From the NCBI RefSeq assembly GCF_002021925.1, contig NZ_CP012546.1:558001-622000 (forward strand): a stretch of 64,000 nucleotides of DNA, read 5' to 3'. This stretch comes from Campylobacter pinnipediorum subsp. pinnipediorum (lineage in GTDB: Bacteria; Campylobacterota; Campylobacteria; Campylobacterales; Campylobacteraceae). The position numbers and the translations under genes were made by a program. Below, piece after piece: positions 40,688-49,185 of the stretch (position 1 is its first letter; each line of letters begins with the position of its first letter). The notes under the pieces were generated by a model, which was not told where the DNA came from, did no database searches, and worked only from the letters and a program-made list of their open reading frames with translations.

Positions 40688-41452
40688 TTAAATTTCTGCT
40701 ATTTTAGGCATTTGTCTTTTAAATTTGTTTCGGTTTATTCTAGATAAAACATTATCTATCAACTCTTTGTTTTTAAACTTTTTATACAACAACTCGTAGT
40801 TGTCGCCATTTTTTTCTATAAAAAATAGAACCTCATCTAGTATTTTATAACTATACCCTAAATCACTTTCATCGTTTTGACCATGCCACAAATCAGCACT
40901 TGGTGCTTTATTTATAATTTTTTCATCAATTTCTAGAAATCTTGCGAATTCGTAAATTTCAGTTTTATAAAGCTCGCCTATTGGATTTAACGCATACGCC
41001 AAATCACCATATATTGTTCCATAGCCAAGCATTAATTCACTTTTATTGCTAGTTCCAACAACAAGTGAGTTTGATAATGCTGAGTGATGATATAAAATGC
41101 TCATTCTTATTCTAGCACTTAAATTTCCCATTGAATATTTATCAAGTTTACCAGATAAAGTTTCTTCAAAATTATTTAATATATTTTGTATATTTATAAT
41201 TTTATATTTTATATTTAAGTCTGAGCATAATTTTATGCCATCTTTTAAATTTTCATCATTAGAAAAATAAGTAGGCAATAAAAATGCATTTACATTTTCT
41301 GGATTTGATATCTTACAAAGTTTTGCTACCACGGCTGAATCTATACCACCGCTAATACCAACAACAAAACCTTTGCAGGCTGATTCTTCTAAATATTTAC
41401 TAAGAAATTTAACTAAAGTATTTTGAACTTGCTTGTAATCTTTTTTATCCAT
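40688..41452 (-). CDS. nadE: NH3-dependent NAD synthetase
   Basis: NadE converts deamido-NAD to NAD. The 254-residue product has the PP-loop FVVGISGGIDSAVVAKL at about 25-41, VVGTSNKSELMLGYGT near 125 and APSADLWHGQNDESDLG near 180. It lacks the N-terminal glutaminase domain, so it uses ammonia. It is the first gene of the leftward lpxK-thrC-kdsB operon. Confidence 0.97.
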   Translation of the reverse strand: MDKKDYKQVQNTLVKFLSKYLEESACKGFVVGISGGIDSAVVAKLCKISNPENVNAFLLPTYFSNDENLKDGIKLCSDLNIKYKIINIQNILNNFEETLSGKLDKYSMGNLSARIRMSILYHHSALSNSLVVGTSNKSELMLGYGTIYGDLAYALNPIGELYKTEIYEFARFLEIDEKIINKAPSADLWHGQNDESDLGYSYKILDEVLFFIEKNGDNYELLYKKFKNKELIDNVLSRINRNKFKRQMPKIAEI

Positions 41453-41510
41453 AAAATATATCTTTCTATTTTTAATACCTAAACTAGAAAATAATTTATA
41501 ATTATACTAA

Positions 41511-41516
41511 CTTATT
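41511..41516 (-). promoter_or_regulatory. candidate -10 element for nadE operon
   Basis: Minus-strand TATAAT about 58 bases upstream of the nadE ATG in a T-rich context. No -35 is clear. Confidence 0.4.
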
Positions 41517-41542
41517 TATAAAAGTTTCTTTTAAAAGTTAAA

Positions 41543-41561
41543 TTGATATAATAATTATCAA
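41543..41561 (+). promoter_or_regulatory. promoter with overlapping dyad upstream of the MBL-fold gene
   Basis: TATAAT at 41547-41552 lies inside a dyad, TTGATA then seven bases then TATCAA. The dyad resembles half of a GATAAT-type Fur box, so it could be an operator, but AT-rich DNA yields such dyads by chance. Confidence 0.35.
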
Positions 41562-41595
41562 TATTTATTTATATTTATTTATAACAAAGGATTAC

Positions 41596-42195
41596 ATGGT
41601 AGTTTTTCTTAAGCCATTTGGCCCATACCAAACAAATTGCTATATATTAAAAGACAATAATAAGGAAATTATAATAGATCCTGGCGAAGGTTCTTATAGT
41701 TGGGTTATGAATAACGTCAAAGATCCTCGTGCTATACTATTAACACATGGTCATTTTGATCATATTTATGATGCAACTGTTTTAAAAAGAGAGCTTAAAA
41801 TACCTATCTTTATACACAAATTAGATGCATTTATGCTAAGAAGTGATAAAGATTTTTGTGGATATGAGTGTTGTGAAGCTGATTTTATGATAGATGAAGG
41901 CGAATATAAATTTGGAGGCTTTAAGTTTAAATTTCTACATTTTCCAGGCCATACACCAGGGTGTTGTATGATACAGATAGAAAATTTAATGTTTAGCGGA
42001 GATTTTTTATTTAAAGAAAGTGTTGGTAGATGGGATTTTGAATACTCAAGCAGAAGCGATATGCTAAAAAGTCTTATAAAAAGCAAAAATTTGCAAGGAA
42101 ATTTTAATATGTACCCTGGTCATGGGCTAGCAACAACATGGGAAAAAGAGAAAGAAAATATAGATGTTTATATAAGATATGTTCAAAGAAGTTAA
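41596..42195 (+). CDS. metallo-beta-lactamase-fold hydrolase (glyoxalase II-like)
   Basis: The 199-residue protein carries the metal motif LLTHGHFDHIYD at about 48-59, a further His in HFPGHTPGC near 117, an Asp in MFSGDFLF near 136 and MYPGHGLATTW near 173. These are the two-metal ligands of the glyoxalase II-like branch. The likely role is hydrolysis of a thioester such as S-lactoylglutathione or a related substrate. Start ATG 41596 has AAAGGA upstream. Confidence 0.93.
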   Translation: MVVFLKPFGPYQTNCYILKDNNKEIIIDPGEGSYSWVMNNVKDPRAILLTHGHFDHIYDATVLKRELKIPIFIHKLDAFMLRSDKDFCGYECCEADFMIDEGEYKFGGFKFKFLHFPGHTPGCCMIQIENLMFSGDFLFKESVGRWDFEYSSRSDMLKSLIKSKNLQGNFNMYPGHGLATTWEKEKENIDVYIRYVQRS

Positions 42196-42211
42196 AAACT
42201 TTGAAAATGTC

Positions 42212-42240
42212 TTGACAAATACAAAAAAAAATAATATAAT
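42212..42240 (+). promoter_or_regulatory. consensus sigma-70 promoter for the tRNA-Gln/tRNA-fMet genes
   Basis: TTGACA at 42212-42217 and TATAAT at 42235-42240 are both perfect consensus hexamers with the ideal 17-base spacer. Transcription would begin about seven bases later and reach tRNA-Gln at 42261. Confidence 0.9.
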
Positions 42241-42260
42241 TACAACTTCAATTTTATTAT

Positions 42261-42335
42261 TGGGGTATCGCCAAGCGGTAAGGCAACTGGTTTTGGTCCA
42301 GTCATCCAGAGGTTCGAATCCTCTTACCCCATCCA
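42261..42335 (+). tRNA. tRNA-Gln (anticodon TTG)
   Basis: Cloverleaf with acceptor TGGGGTA/TACCCCA, D arm GCCAAGCGGTAAGGC, anticodon stem CTGG/CCAG around TTTTGGT, T arm AGAGG-TTCGAAT-CCTCT and encoded CCA. Anticodon TTG reads CAA and CAG. It precedes tRNA-fMet by eight bases on the same transcript. Confidence 0.95.
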
Positions 42336-42343
42336 CCTCATAT

Positions 42344-42571
<228 letters not shown>

Positions 42572-43372
42572 GTTATATATCTTTGTGTTGTGGTTATATT
42601 TGTATGACCTAGCGTAAAAGATACCTGCTCTATTGGTAATTTTAAATAATTAATTGAGTAACTAGCAACTAAATGTCTTATATCGTGAAGCCTAATTTTT
42701 GGTAAATTATTGCTTTTAAGTAATGTTTTCCAACTTCTTCGCAAATCCTGATATTTATTATTTGTATTTGGATTTATAAAAACATAGCTATCAAGCTTAT
42801 TATTTTTCTTAGCTTCAATGTATCTTTTATATAATCTATTATATAAATCTTCACTCATTTTATATATCATATCTTTTTTAGCTTTGTTAATTTTATAAGG
42901 TATTGTATATGTTTTATTCTTTAAATTTACATCATCCCATTTTAAAGATAAAACTTCGTTTTTCCTTCTTCCGTGCAAAAGGAAAAAGAATATATCGCAA
43001 GTTTCACTATTATTTAATACAATAGCTTTTATTATCTTCTTTTGTGTTGATATAGGATAATCAAAATAGATTTTATTATCGAACTTTGGAAGCTCTACAA
43101 AGTCGCAGGGATTTTTTTCTATTAATTCCATTTTGATAGCAAATTTAAATATAACTCTTAATTTAACAAGTATATTTTTGATAGTTTTAATCTTATATTC
43201 TTGCTTAATTAATGAATTACAAAATAATTGTATATCTATAAATTTTATACTTTCCACATCTCTTAAGCCTAAATCATTACGAAAGTGTTTATTATATGTA
43301 GCTATATCACTTCTTAAAGTTGAATAGCTTAATATACACTCATAAAAGCTTACATAAGTATCAAATAATTTA

Positions 43373-44701
43373 TTAAAATTCATAGTTTCTTAAATCTCTT
43401 ATAATAAAATCTTCAACCAAAGGATTGTTTAAATCATGTTTTTTATCATTATTTGATACAAAGCTCATATCTCTATCAATTAATAAATTTTCTGTATATG
43501 CTAGATGTTGCAAATTACAATTTTGCTTGTCTAAGCTTTCATAATATGATATTAATTCAAAATCTTTTTTCCTGTTTAAAGGCTTATTTTTATTATAGTT
43601 TGCTAAATATCTGTTTTTCTCTGCTTGTCTTGATAGATGATTTATTGTTACATCTACACTATCAGGCAATTTAATTCTTAAATTCTCTTTTTTCTTTTCT
43701 TGTTTTTCAAAGTCATAAGAGTTTATAAGATTATCTTTTATATAATGCTCTAGTCTTCCATTTAGATAAATAAGCTCTTCTTTGTTCCTTGGTATTTTTA
43801 TATTTATATAATCGTCTTCCTTTTTCCATTCCAAAAAAAAATTATCATCATTTTTCATATCGTTTAGATGATGAAAATCCTTGAAAGTAGATATAAAATT
43901 TATCTTTCTATATACCCACAAAGGAACTTTTGTTCTTGATGTTATAAATCTTCTTACTTTGTGTTTTACATACCAGCAAGAAAGTTCATCAAGCTTATCA
44001 GTTTTATCAACATTTATAAAGGTCTTTTGGATATATTTCATAACATAGCCACTAGCATTATAAATACTTGTTTGAAAACCGTTTATTTCATTATTCATAA
44101 TTTGCTCTTTAGTTATAGCATTTTTTCTTAAATTCTGTGGAGCATAGAATATATCACGATATATTTTTAACATAAAATCAAAATTGTTTTTATCTGTATA
44201 AAATAAAGCATGTATGTGTGGCACTCCATCGCTTTTGTGTGGTTCAAAACATCGTATATAAGAACTTTGCGAACCTTTAAAATTCTTTCTAAATCGCATT
44301 ATAAATAAATGCCATTGATGATTTAAAACTTTAATCAAATCATTAATTGTTAATGTAGCTTGGTTTTTAGCTTTATATTTTACATCATAAGGCAAGTATT
44401 TATAATCCTTAGCCTTAAACCTTGAATAATCACCTTTTAAAGCATCCCTAAAGCAACCATTAAGAGTTATGGTTAAAAATACAGGGCTTAAGAGATTATC
44501 ATTTGATAAGCTATATATCGTATTTACTCGGTTTGTAACTTCAGCATAATACTTGGATGAGAAATTAGCAGACATTGATATATCAAAAAGCGATTTAATC
44601 TCGCCTAGATTATTTACAAATTGATGATTTAATAAATAATTTTTTTGATTATCCATTTTTGACTGGCAAAATTTCAAATCGTTATCAGTAACACCAAACA
44701 T
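43373..44701 (-). CDS. HUH-endonuclease replication initiator (pII/gpA-like)
   Basis: The 442-residue protein has FLTITLNGCFRDAL (motif I-like), the metal-binding H-x-H in GVPHIHALFYTD near 155-166, and the Tyr motif YVMKYIQKTF near 217. These are the three motifs of rolling-circle HUH initiators in order. It should nick the plus-strand origin, probably in the structured region just upstream (44702-44967), and drive single-strand synthesis. Position matches gene II of M13. Confidence 0.9.
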   Translation of the reverse strand: MFGVTDNDLKFCQSKMDNQKNYLLNHQFVNNLGEIKSLFDISMSANFSSKYYAEVTNRVNTIYSLSNDNLLSPVFLTITLNGCFRDALKGDYSRFKAKDYKYLPYDVKYKAKNQATLTINDLIKVLNHQWHLFIMRFRKNFKGSQSSYIRCFEPHKSDGVPHIHALFYTDKNNFDFMLKIYRDIFYAPQNLRKNAITKEQIMNNEINGFQTSIYNASGYVMKYIQKTFINVDKTDKLDELSCWYVKHKVRRFITSRTKVPLWVYRKINFISTFKDFHHLNDMKNDDNFFLEWKKEDDYINIKIPRNKEELIYLNGRLEHYIKDNLINSYDFEKQEKKKENLRIKLPDSVDVTINHLSRQAEKNRYLANYNKNKPLNRKKDFELISYYESLDKQNCNLQHLAYTENLLIDRDMSFVSNNDKKHDLNNPLVEDFIIRDLRNYEF

Positions 44702-44760
44702 TTAAATCCTTCCCAAACTTAAAGGTAACAGTTTTTTATTAAATTGATAAATTGACAAGA

Positions 44761-44802
44761 GCCCCACTTACTCACTCGCGAAGCTCGTTCGTAAGTTGGG
44801 GC
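44761..44802. repeat. inverted repeat 1 of the phage intergenic region
   Basis: GCCCCACTTAC at 44761-44771 pairs with GTAAGTTGGGGC at 44791-44802 with one bulged base. The loop contains CTCGCGAAGCTCG, itself able to fold. It is the most GC-rich part of the region. Confidence 0.75.
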
Positions 44803-44870
44803 TTACGCCGGAAAAAACAAAACAACCCAAAAAGCTAAAATAAGCAAAAAAGCATTTTTTAGTTTTTAGG

Positions 44871-44924
44871 CTAGGGGTTTGATTTAAGTGTTTTAAAGTT
44901 TAGACTTATTATGCAAACCCCTAG
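44871..44924. repeat. inverted repeat 2 of the phage intergenic region
   Basis: CTAGGGGTTTG at 44871-44881 is the exact reverse complement of CAAACCCCTAG at 44914-44924, with a 32-base AT-rich spacer. Confidence 0.8.
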
Positions 44925-44934
44925 TAAAGATACT

Positions 44935-44958
44935 ATTAGGGGGATTTATCCCCCTAAT
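44935..44958. repeat. inverted repeat 3, tight hairpin after the secretin gene
   Basis: ATTAGGGGGAT and ATCCCCCTAAT form a perfect 11-base stem with only two unpaired bases in sequence. It lies ten bases beyond the secretin stop. No T-run follows on the minus strand, so a simple terminator is not the obvious reading; it may be part of the origin. Confidence 0.75.
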
Positions 44959-44967
44959 AACCCCCGA

Positions 44968-46098
44968 TTAAATAATTTCAATACTAACAGTCAAAACACT
45001 TTTAACATCCTTTTCTTGCTCTACTGAAAAAAGATATTTTAAAAGCCAAATATCTTTTAAAATTGGTATTCCATTGCGGTATTTATTAGAAGTTGTTTTA
45101 TTAATTCCACTAAGGACTAAAACATCGCCTTTTTTAAGGAAATATGAGCTTTTAAGCTCTTTTTTTGATGTGATAGGTGTATTAGTATCATTTAATAAAT
45201 CTTCTAATACTAAGGACAAATCAACCTTAATAACATCTTTTAGGAATATAGGTTTTAAACTTATCTTTAATCCGACATCTTTATACTGAAATGATGAAGT
45301 AGTAGAACTTTGAGAGTTTGTTACTTCGCTTTGTGAAGTTAGATAAGGAATTGTTTTAACTGAGCTAAAAAAGACATCATTATCATTATAAGCGGTTAAA
45401 AACGGGCTTGATATAATCTTAGTAATACCATTCTCATCAAGAAAATTTAAAACACCAAAATAAGCAGAAGAATTATTTTTTATAATGTTTGAATTACTCA
45501 TATATGGAGCAGTTAAAAGATTTACATATAGTTTTAAATCTCCATGATTAAGTGGCTTTAAAATTGAAGTTAAATCAGTTCCGCGATTATATAAATCGTT
45601 AAGATTTGTTTCAGTAATAACAAGCTTAAAAGTTGCAGACTTTGGCAAAACATCATAATCTTTTATACTTTGTTTTATTTGTCTATATGTAAAATCATCA
45701 GACCTAAAATATAAAGTATTGTTATGAGTGCTAAAAGTAGAGTTTATATCATAAAGGGTTAAAATTTTAGAAACATCATCAGGAATAAAATTATTAAATT
45801 TTATCTGTTTTAAATCTTTCTTTAACTGCTCTTTATCTGTAACAATATATAAATCATCCACAAAATCAATATATAAATTCTTGCTAGATAAAATCTTTTT
45901 AAACTCATCTAAACTAAGCTTATCATTATCGCCATTAAATACAAAGTGATAGCTTGATACATCAATTTCACTATCAGCAATAATTCTAACATTGTTATAT
46001 TTAGAAGTTAAAAACATTAAATCAAGTAGATTTATATATGTATTTATAGCATGTGAAAAACTACTTAAACAAACTAGAATTAGAAATATCTTTTTCAT
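44968..46098 (-). CDS. phage secretin (pIV-like)
   Basis: The 376-residue protein has a signal peptide (KKIFLILVCLSSFSHA), an N-domain, and a secretin C-terminus with LVLSGINKTTSNKYRNGIPI followed by LKDIWLLKYLFS, like the conserved VLSGL...PILGDIPLLGYLF block. It would form the outer-membrane channel for virion exit. It overlaps the Zot/pI gene by 38 bases. The order pI then pIV is the M13 order. Confidence 0.92.
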   Translation of the reverse strand: MKKIFLILVCLSSFSHAINTYINLLDLMFLTSKYNNVRIIADSEIDVSSYHFVFNGDNDKLSLDEFKKILSSKNLYIDFVDDLYIVTDKEQLKKDLKQIKFNNFIPDDVSKILTLYDINSTFSTHNNTLYFRSDDFTYRQIKQSIKDYDVLPKSATFKLVITETNLNDLYNRGTDLTSILKPLNHGDLKLYVNLLTAPYMSNSNIIKNNSSAYFGVLNFLDENGITKIISSPFLTAYNDNDVFFSSVKTIPYLTSQSEVTNSQSSTTSSFQYKDVGLKISLKPIFLKDVIKVDLSLVLEDLLNDTNTPITSKKELKSSYFLKKGDVLVLSGINKTTSNKYRNGIPILKDIWLLKYLFSVEQEKDVKSVLTVSIEII

Positions 46099-47182
46099 CT
46101 TTAGAACCTTTATTAATAGAATTTAAAACATCAAACACGGGGCTTTTAAAAGCAAAAAAATAGTTTGTAAAACTTCCAATTTTAAAAGAAGTAAAATATA
46201 AAGCAGAATTGCGAGAAATAATAAATTCTAAAAATGATTTAGGAAACTCAACATCACTTTTTTTAATAAAGCAATTAGAATCAATACAAGTAATATTATA
46301 TAAATATAAATTTTCTAAATCATGATCAGATTTATTATATTCTTTTATTATCTTATGTTTGGAGTTATTAGATAAATTATAATTTTTTGTATCTATGTTG
46401 TTTATAGTTTTAACATCATTTGTATTATTTTTATTTGTGTCATCTGTCATACTATCAATAACAAAATAAAAAATAATAACTAAAACAAAAAGTAAAAATA
46501 ATGATATTAAAAAGAATTTTTTTATTAAAGATGATTGATTTTTGATTTTTCCACTATGATATAAATTAAATACATCTTTAGAAAAATCGATATTTATTTT
46601 TCTATACTCATCTTTTGCATAGAGCTTATAAGAACCATAAAGAATATATCTTAATTTATTTGTAAAAACTCTTTTGGAGCTATCAACAGCTTTATAAAAA
46701 AATTCAGCAATTCTCTTATACTCCGGATTTATCAAACTTAAATCCTGAGTAATTAAATAAATTTCTTGACTTAAATGCCTATGATATGTAAGCCACCATA
46801 TTAAAATCTCATCTTTTTTATTTTTAAAAAAGTTATGTGCTTCATCAAGAATAATTAACACTTTAAATAAATTATATTGCTTTGCTACTTCTATTAAATA
46901 CTTATCACCTTTTTTATCTAGGTAACAAGCGTGTAAAATAGAAATATCATCATAAAATTTATTAAAATCAAATTGTATAAATCTAGTATCTAAATCAAAT
47001 TTAAAGCCATCAATATTTGTATAACAATAAAAAAATTCATCTTGTTTTTTAGTTTCTTTCTTGTCTTTTTTAAACTTATCAAAAAATGATTTTTTGGGTT
47101 GTTTTAAAAAGGTTTCATATATACGATTAACAGCAAAGTAAGTTTTTCCACTGCCCGGATTACCAATCACATAAGAAATCAT
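46061..47182 (-). CDS. zot: Zot-domain assembly ATPase (pI-like)
   Basis: The 373-residue protein starts MISYVIGNPGSGKTYFAVNR with a Walker A motif at 7-14. The Walker B strand LIILDEAHNFFKNKKDE is near 107. A single membrane helix (FFLISLFLLFVLVIIFYFVI) lies at about 219-240, followed by a periplasmic tail. This is the pI/Zot architecture: a cytoplasmic motor that drives filament assembly. The Vibrio homologue's C-terminal part is the zonula occludens toxin; whether this tail has such activity is unknown. Confidence 0.94.
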   Translation of the reverse strand: MISYVIGNPGSGKTYFAVNRIYETFLKQPKKSFFDKFKKDKKETKKQDEFFYCYTNIDGFKFDLDTRFIQFDFNKFYDDISILHACYLDKKGDKYLIEVAKQYNLFKVLIILDEAHNFFKNKKDEILIWWLTYHRHLSQEIYLITQDLSLINPEYKRIAEFFYKAVDSSKRVFTNKLRYILYGSYKLYAKDEYRKINIDFSKDVFNLYHSGKIKNQSSLIKKFFLISLFLLFVLVIIFYFVIDSMTDDTNKNNTNDVKTINNIDTKNYNLSNNSKHKIIKEYNKSDHDLENLYLYNITCIDSNCFIKKSDVEFPKSFLEFIISRNSALYFTSFKIGSFTNYFFAFKSPVFDVLNSINKGSKDEKDISNSSLFK

Positions 47183-47185
47183 TTT

Positions 47186-47602
47186 TTATAACTTTGATAT
47201 AAATAATGTTTCTAATGTTTCCCTTATATTTTTTAAAACTACTATGCTTATTTTTAAAGCATAAATACTAAAAAAAGTAACAAAAATAGGCGAAAACACT
47301 GAAAACACATCAACAAAAGCAGACCAAATACCAAAAGACTTTAAAACACTTATAAAATAACTTATTAAACTATCATTTGAATAAGAAAAATTATTAATAT
47401 AATTAATAATAAAATTAACTTTTGTATAGATAAATTCTATAATCTTATACAATAAATAAAAATAACTAAGCAAAGCAGTAGTTAAAAGTAAATTTATAGC
47501 TAACATTTTAGCAAATGTTAAAGATTTTAAAGCTATAGAAGCTATATCAAAACCTTTTTTAAAAGTAAAAAATTCAAATATCATCATAAAAAAATTAAGC
47601 AT
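47186..47602 (-). CDS. hydrophobic minor coat protein (pVI-like)
   Basis: The 138-residue protein has about three hydrophobic helices (near 27-52, 88-115 and the C-terminus). It sits between the pIII-like and pI genes, exactly where gene VI lies in M13. Sequence similarity is not evident by eye, so assignment rests on topology, size and order. pVI caps the virion end together with pIII. Confidence 0.7.
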   Translation of the reverse strand: MLNFFMMIFEFFTFKKGFDIASIALKSLTFAKMLAINLLLTTALLSYFYLLYKIIEFIYTKVNFIINYINNFSYSNDSLISYFISVLKSFGIWSAFVDVFSVFSPIFVTFFSIYALKISIVVLKNIRETLETLFISKL

Positions 47603-47613
47603 AACAAAACCCT

Positions 47614-48711
47614 TTAAAAGCTAAAGATAAATAATTTAATACAAATCATAAGAAACATGATAAAAAAGAAAATATAAAAAATTTTATAGATTAAAGGACT
47701 AATATCAGATAAAAAATTACATAAATCAAGCCTTATAACTTGATTTTTAAAGCCCAAAGGAACATTAAAAGATTTAGGACAAGTATTAGGTATTGAAGAT
47801 TTATCTAATTGATTTAAACCATTTGTATCAAACAAATTTCTTAATTTATCAAGGTTTCTTAAATAATCATCAAATTTATTGGTAACTTCATCTATACCTT
47901 TTTTTACTTCACCAATAAAATTATCATTAGCAGAATTTAAATCAGTATAATCAACACTTTTACCAAATTCTATATCATCATCACCTTTACCATCTTCATT
48001 ACCATTATTATTTATATTATTACCGCCGGGTTTTCCATTTGGGTAAGTTCCTTTACCATCATCTTTACCTTTACCACTTGGGTCAGTTCCTTTACCATCA
48101 TTGTCTTTACCTTTTCCATCTTTGTCTTTACCATCAAAATCTTTTCCATCATTTGGATTATCTGTTGTAATACTACCACCAGAACCACTAGAATCGCTAT
48201 CATTATTTGGTTTACTTTCTTCTATTGGTTTATTTGGTTTAGGTTTATTTGGTGTAAAATCTAACTCATTGTCTTTTTTTGGTTTATCTTCTTTGTCTTT
48301 TTTTGGTGTATCTTCTGGTATCTCTTTAAATCTTATTTCTTGACCATTAGCACAATTAGTATCAATAAAACCACCCCAAGGAAGATAAGTGCAGGCATAA
48401 GATTTAATATCAGCAACATATTGACAACTTTTATCGGCAGACTTAGACCAAGAAGAGCCTAAACCAGTACATATACAATTAGCTATATTCTCAAAACCAC
48501 GAGAAGAAGAGCAATCAATACAAGACTCATCAGGAAAACCAAATTTATTTAAATTTTCATCGGTGCAATCTTTGTAACATCTTTCAGATTCAAAGTCATA
48601 ACTGTAACCAACTTCGCAAGGAATAGCAATATCAACATCAGGAATATCATCATCAGCAAAAGAAAAAGTAAAAGCAAATAATAAAAATAATATTATTCTT
48701 ATAAATTTCAT
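47614..48711 (-). CDS. adsorption protein (pIII-like) with repetitive linker
   Basis: The 365-residue protein has a signal peptide (KFIRIILFLLFAFTFSFA) and a cysteine-rich N-domain (about 33-125 with a dozen Cys). A Pro/Lys then Gly/Asp/Lys linker at about 130-245 has repeated DGKG units, followed by a C-domain and a C-terminal membrane anchor (IFYIFFFIMFLMICIKLFIF). This N-domain, glycine linker, anchored C-domain layout is that of pIII, which binds the host pilus and TolA. The receptor cannot be inferred. Confidence 0.88.
   Translation of the reverse strand: MKFIRIILFLLFAFTFSFADDDIPDVDIAIPCEVGYSYDFESERCYKDCTDENLNKFGFPDESCIDCSSSRGFENIANCICTGLGSSWSKSADKSCQYVADIKSYACTYLPWGGFIDTNCANGQEIRFKEIPEDTPKKDKEDKPKKDNELDFTPNKPKPNKPIEESKPNNDSDSSGSGGSITTDNPNDGKDFDGKDKDGKGKDNDGKGTDPSGKGKDDGKGTYPNGKPGGNNINNNGNEDGKGDDDIEFGKSVDYTDLNSANDNFIGEVKKGIDEVTNKFDDYLRNLDKLRNLFDTNGLNQLDKSSIPNTCPKSFNVPLGFKNQVIRLDLCNFLSDISPLIYKIFYIFFFIMFLMICIKLFIFSF
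48005..48135 (-). repeat. imperfect repeats encoding the pIII-like glycine linker
   Basis: Short imperfect units coding (D/N)GKGKD and KGT-P-GK recur through this segment. Such repeats can gain or lose units by slippage and vary linker length between phages. Confidence 0.6.
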
Positions 48712-48713
48712 TT

Positions 48714-48833
48714 TTACATCTTTTTAGTTAATAATGCTAATCCAGCTATCAAAGGAAAACAACAAATCAAAAAATAGTAAAATATTGAAAAGAAGTAATC
48801 AAAACTTGCTATATTAGTAACAGATACAACCAT
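48714..48833 (-). CDS. small hydrophobic phage protein, 39 residues (pVII/pIX-like)
   Basis: A 39-codon frame starting at ATG 48831-48833 with AAAGG seven bases upstream. The product has a single hydrophobic helix (YFFSIFYYFLICCFPLIAGL) and a basic C-terminus (TKKM). It stops two bases before the pIII-like gene. Size, topology and place match the tip proteins pVII and pIX of filamentous phages, though sequence identity cannot be judged. Confidence 0.65.
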   Translation of the reverse strand: MVVSVTNIASFDYFFSIFYYFLICCFPLIAGLALLTKKM

Positions 48834-48874
48834 TTTTAAGCCTTTCTTACTTTTTTATTAACAAATAAATAAAA

Positions 48875-48988
48875 TCAAATGCGAGATAGCAAAACAAGAA
48901 CAATCAAACAGAGTATAAAGCCACAAAGCGAACCGCTAAGAGCCATCAAAAAGTTATATTGTTGTTCGTTTATGCCTAAGTCATACAT
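48875..48988 (-). CDS. small hydrophobic phage protein, 37 residues (pVII/pIX-like)
   Basis: A 37-codon frame with ATG at 48986-48988, one base after the stop of the preceding small gene. The product has a short polar start (MYDLGINEQQYNF) and one hydrophobic helix (FILCLIVLVLL) ending in SRI. It is probably translationally coupled. A tip coat protein is likely by size and location. Confidence 0.62.
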   Translation of the reverse strand: MYDLGINEQQYNFLMALSGSLCGFILCLIVLVLLSRI

Positions 48989-48989
48989 T

Positions 48990-49118
48990 TTATTTACTTC
49001 TTAATACATCAATAGCTAAAACAACAGATTTAACAACAGCAAAAGCCGTTAAAATGATAGATAAAAGAATATTGATATTAATAGCAAAATCTTTAACATT
49101 TATAAATTCATATTCCAT
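48990..49118 (-). CDS. small hydrophobic phage protein, 42 residues
   Basis: A 42-codon frame with ATG at 49116-49118 lying between the major coat gene and the other two small genes. The product has an acidic start (MEYEFINVKDFA), a hydrophobic helix (INILLSIILTAFAVVKSVVL) and a basic end (DVLRSK). Acidic start, hydrophobic middle and basic end also describe a coat-type protein without signal peptide. Role inferred only from place and topology. Confidence 0.62.
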   Translation of the reverse strand: MEYEFINVKDFAININILLSIILTAFAVVKSVVLAIDVLRSK

Positions 49119-49185
49119 TATTTAGCCTTTTTTAATTTAGATATTCCCCTTACTAAAAAAGCAAGGGGTTTTACACAAAGAGTAA

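Larger units (their letters stand above)
44702..44967. other. structured intergenic region, candidate phage origin/packaging signal
   Basis: These 266 bases have no gene and hold three strong inverted repeats: GCCCCACTTAC/GTAAGTTGGGGC at 44761-44802, CTAGGGGTTTG/CAAACCCCTAG at 44871-44924, and ATTAGGGGGAT/ATCCCCCTAAT at 44935-44958. In M13 the region between the secretin gene and the Rep gene holds the plus and minus origins and the packaging hairpin. The same position and hairpin density here support that role; the function is inferred. Confidence 0.7.

Noticed and set aside
47985-48150. Repeated short units considered as a CRISPR array
   Set aside because: Units are imperfect, adjacent and in frame in a protein-coding gene, with no repeat-spacer pattern. 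No CRISPR array was seen in the window.
48012-48343. Frames of 63 and 80 codons overlapping the pIII-like linker
   Set aside because: They arise from the repetitive linker DNA read in other frames.
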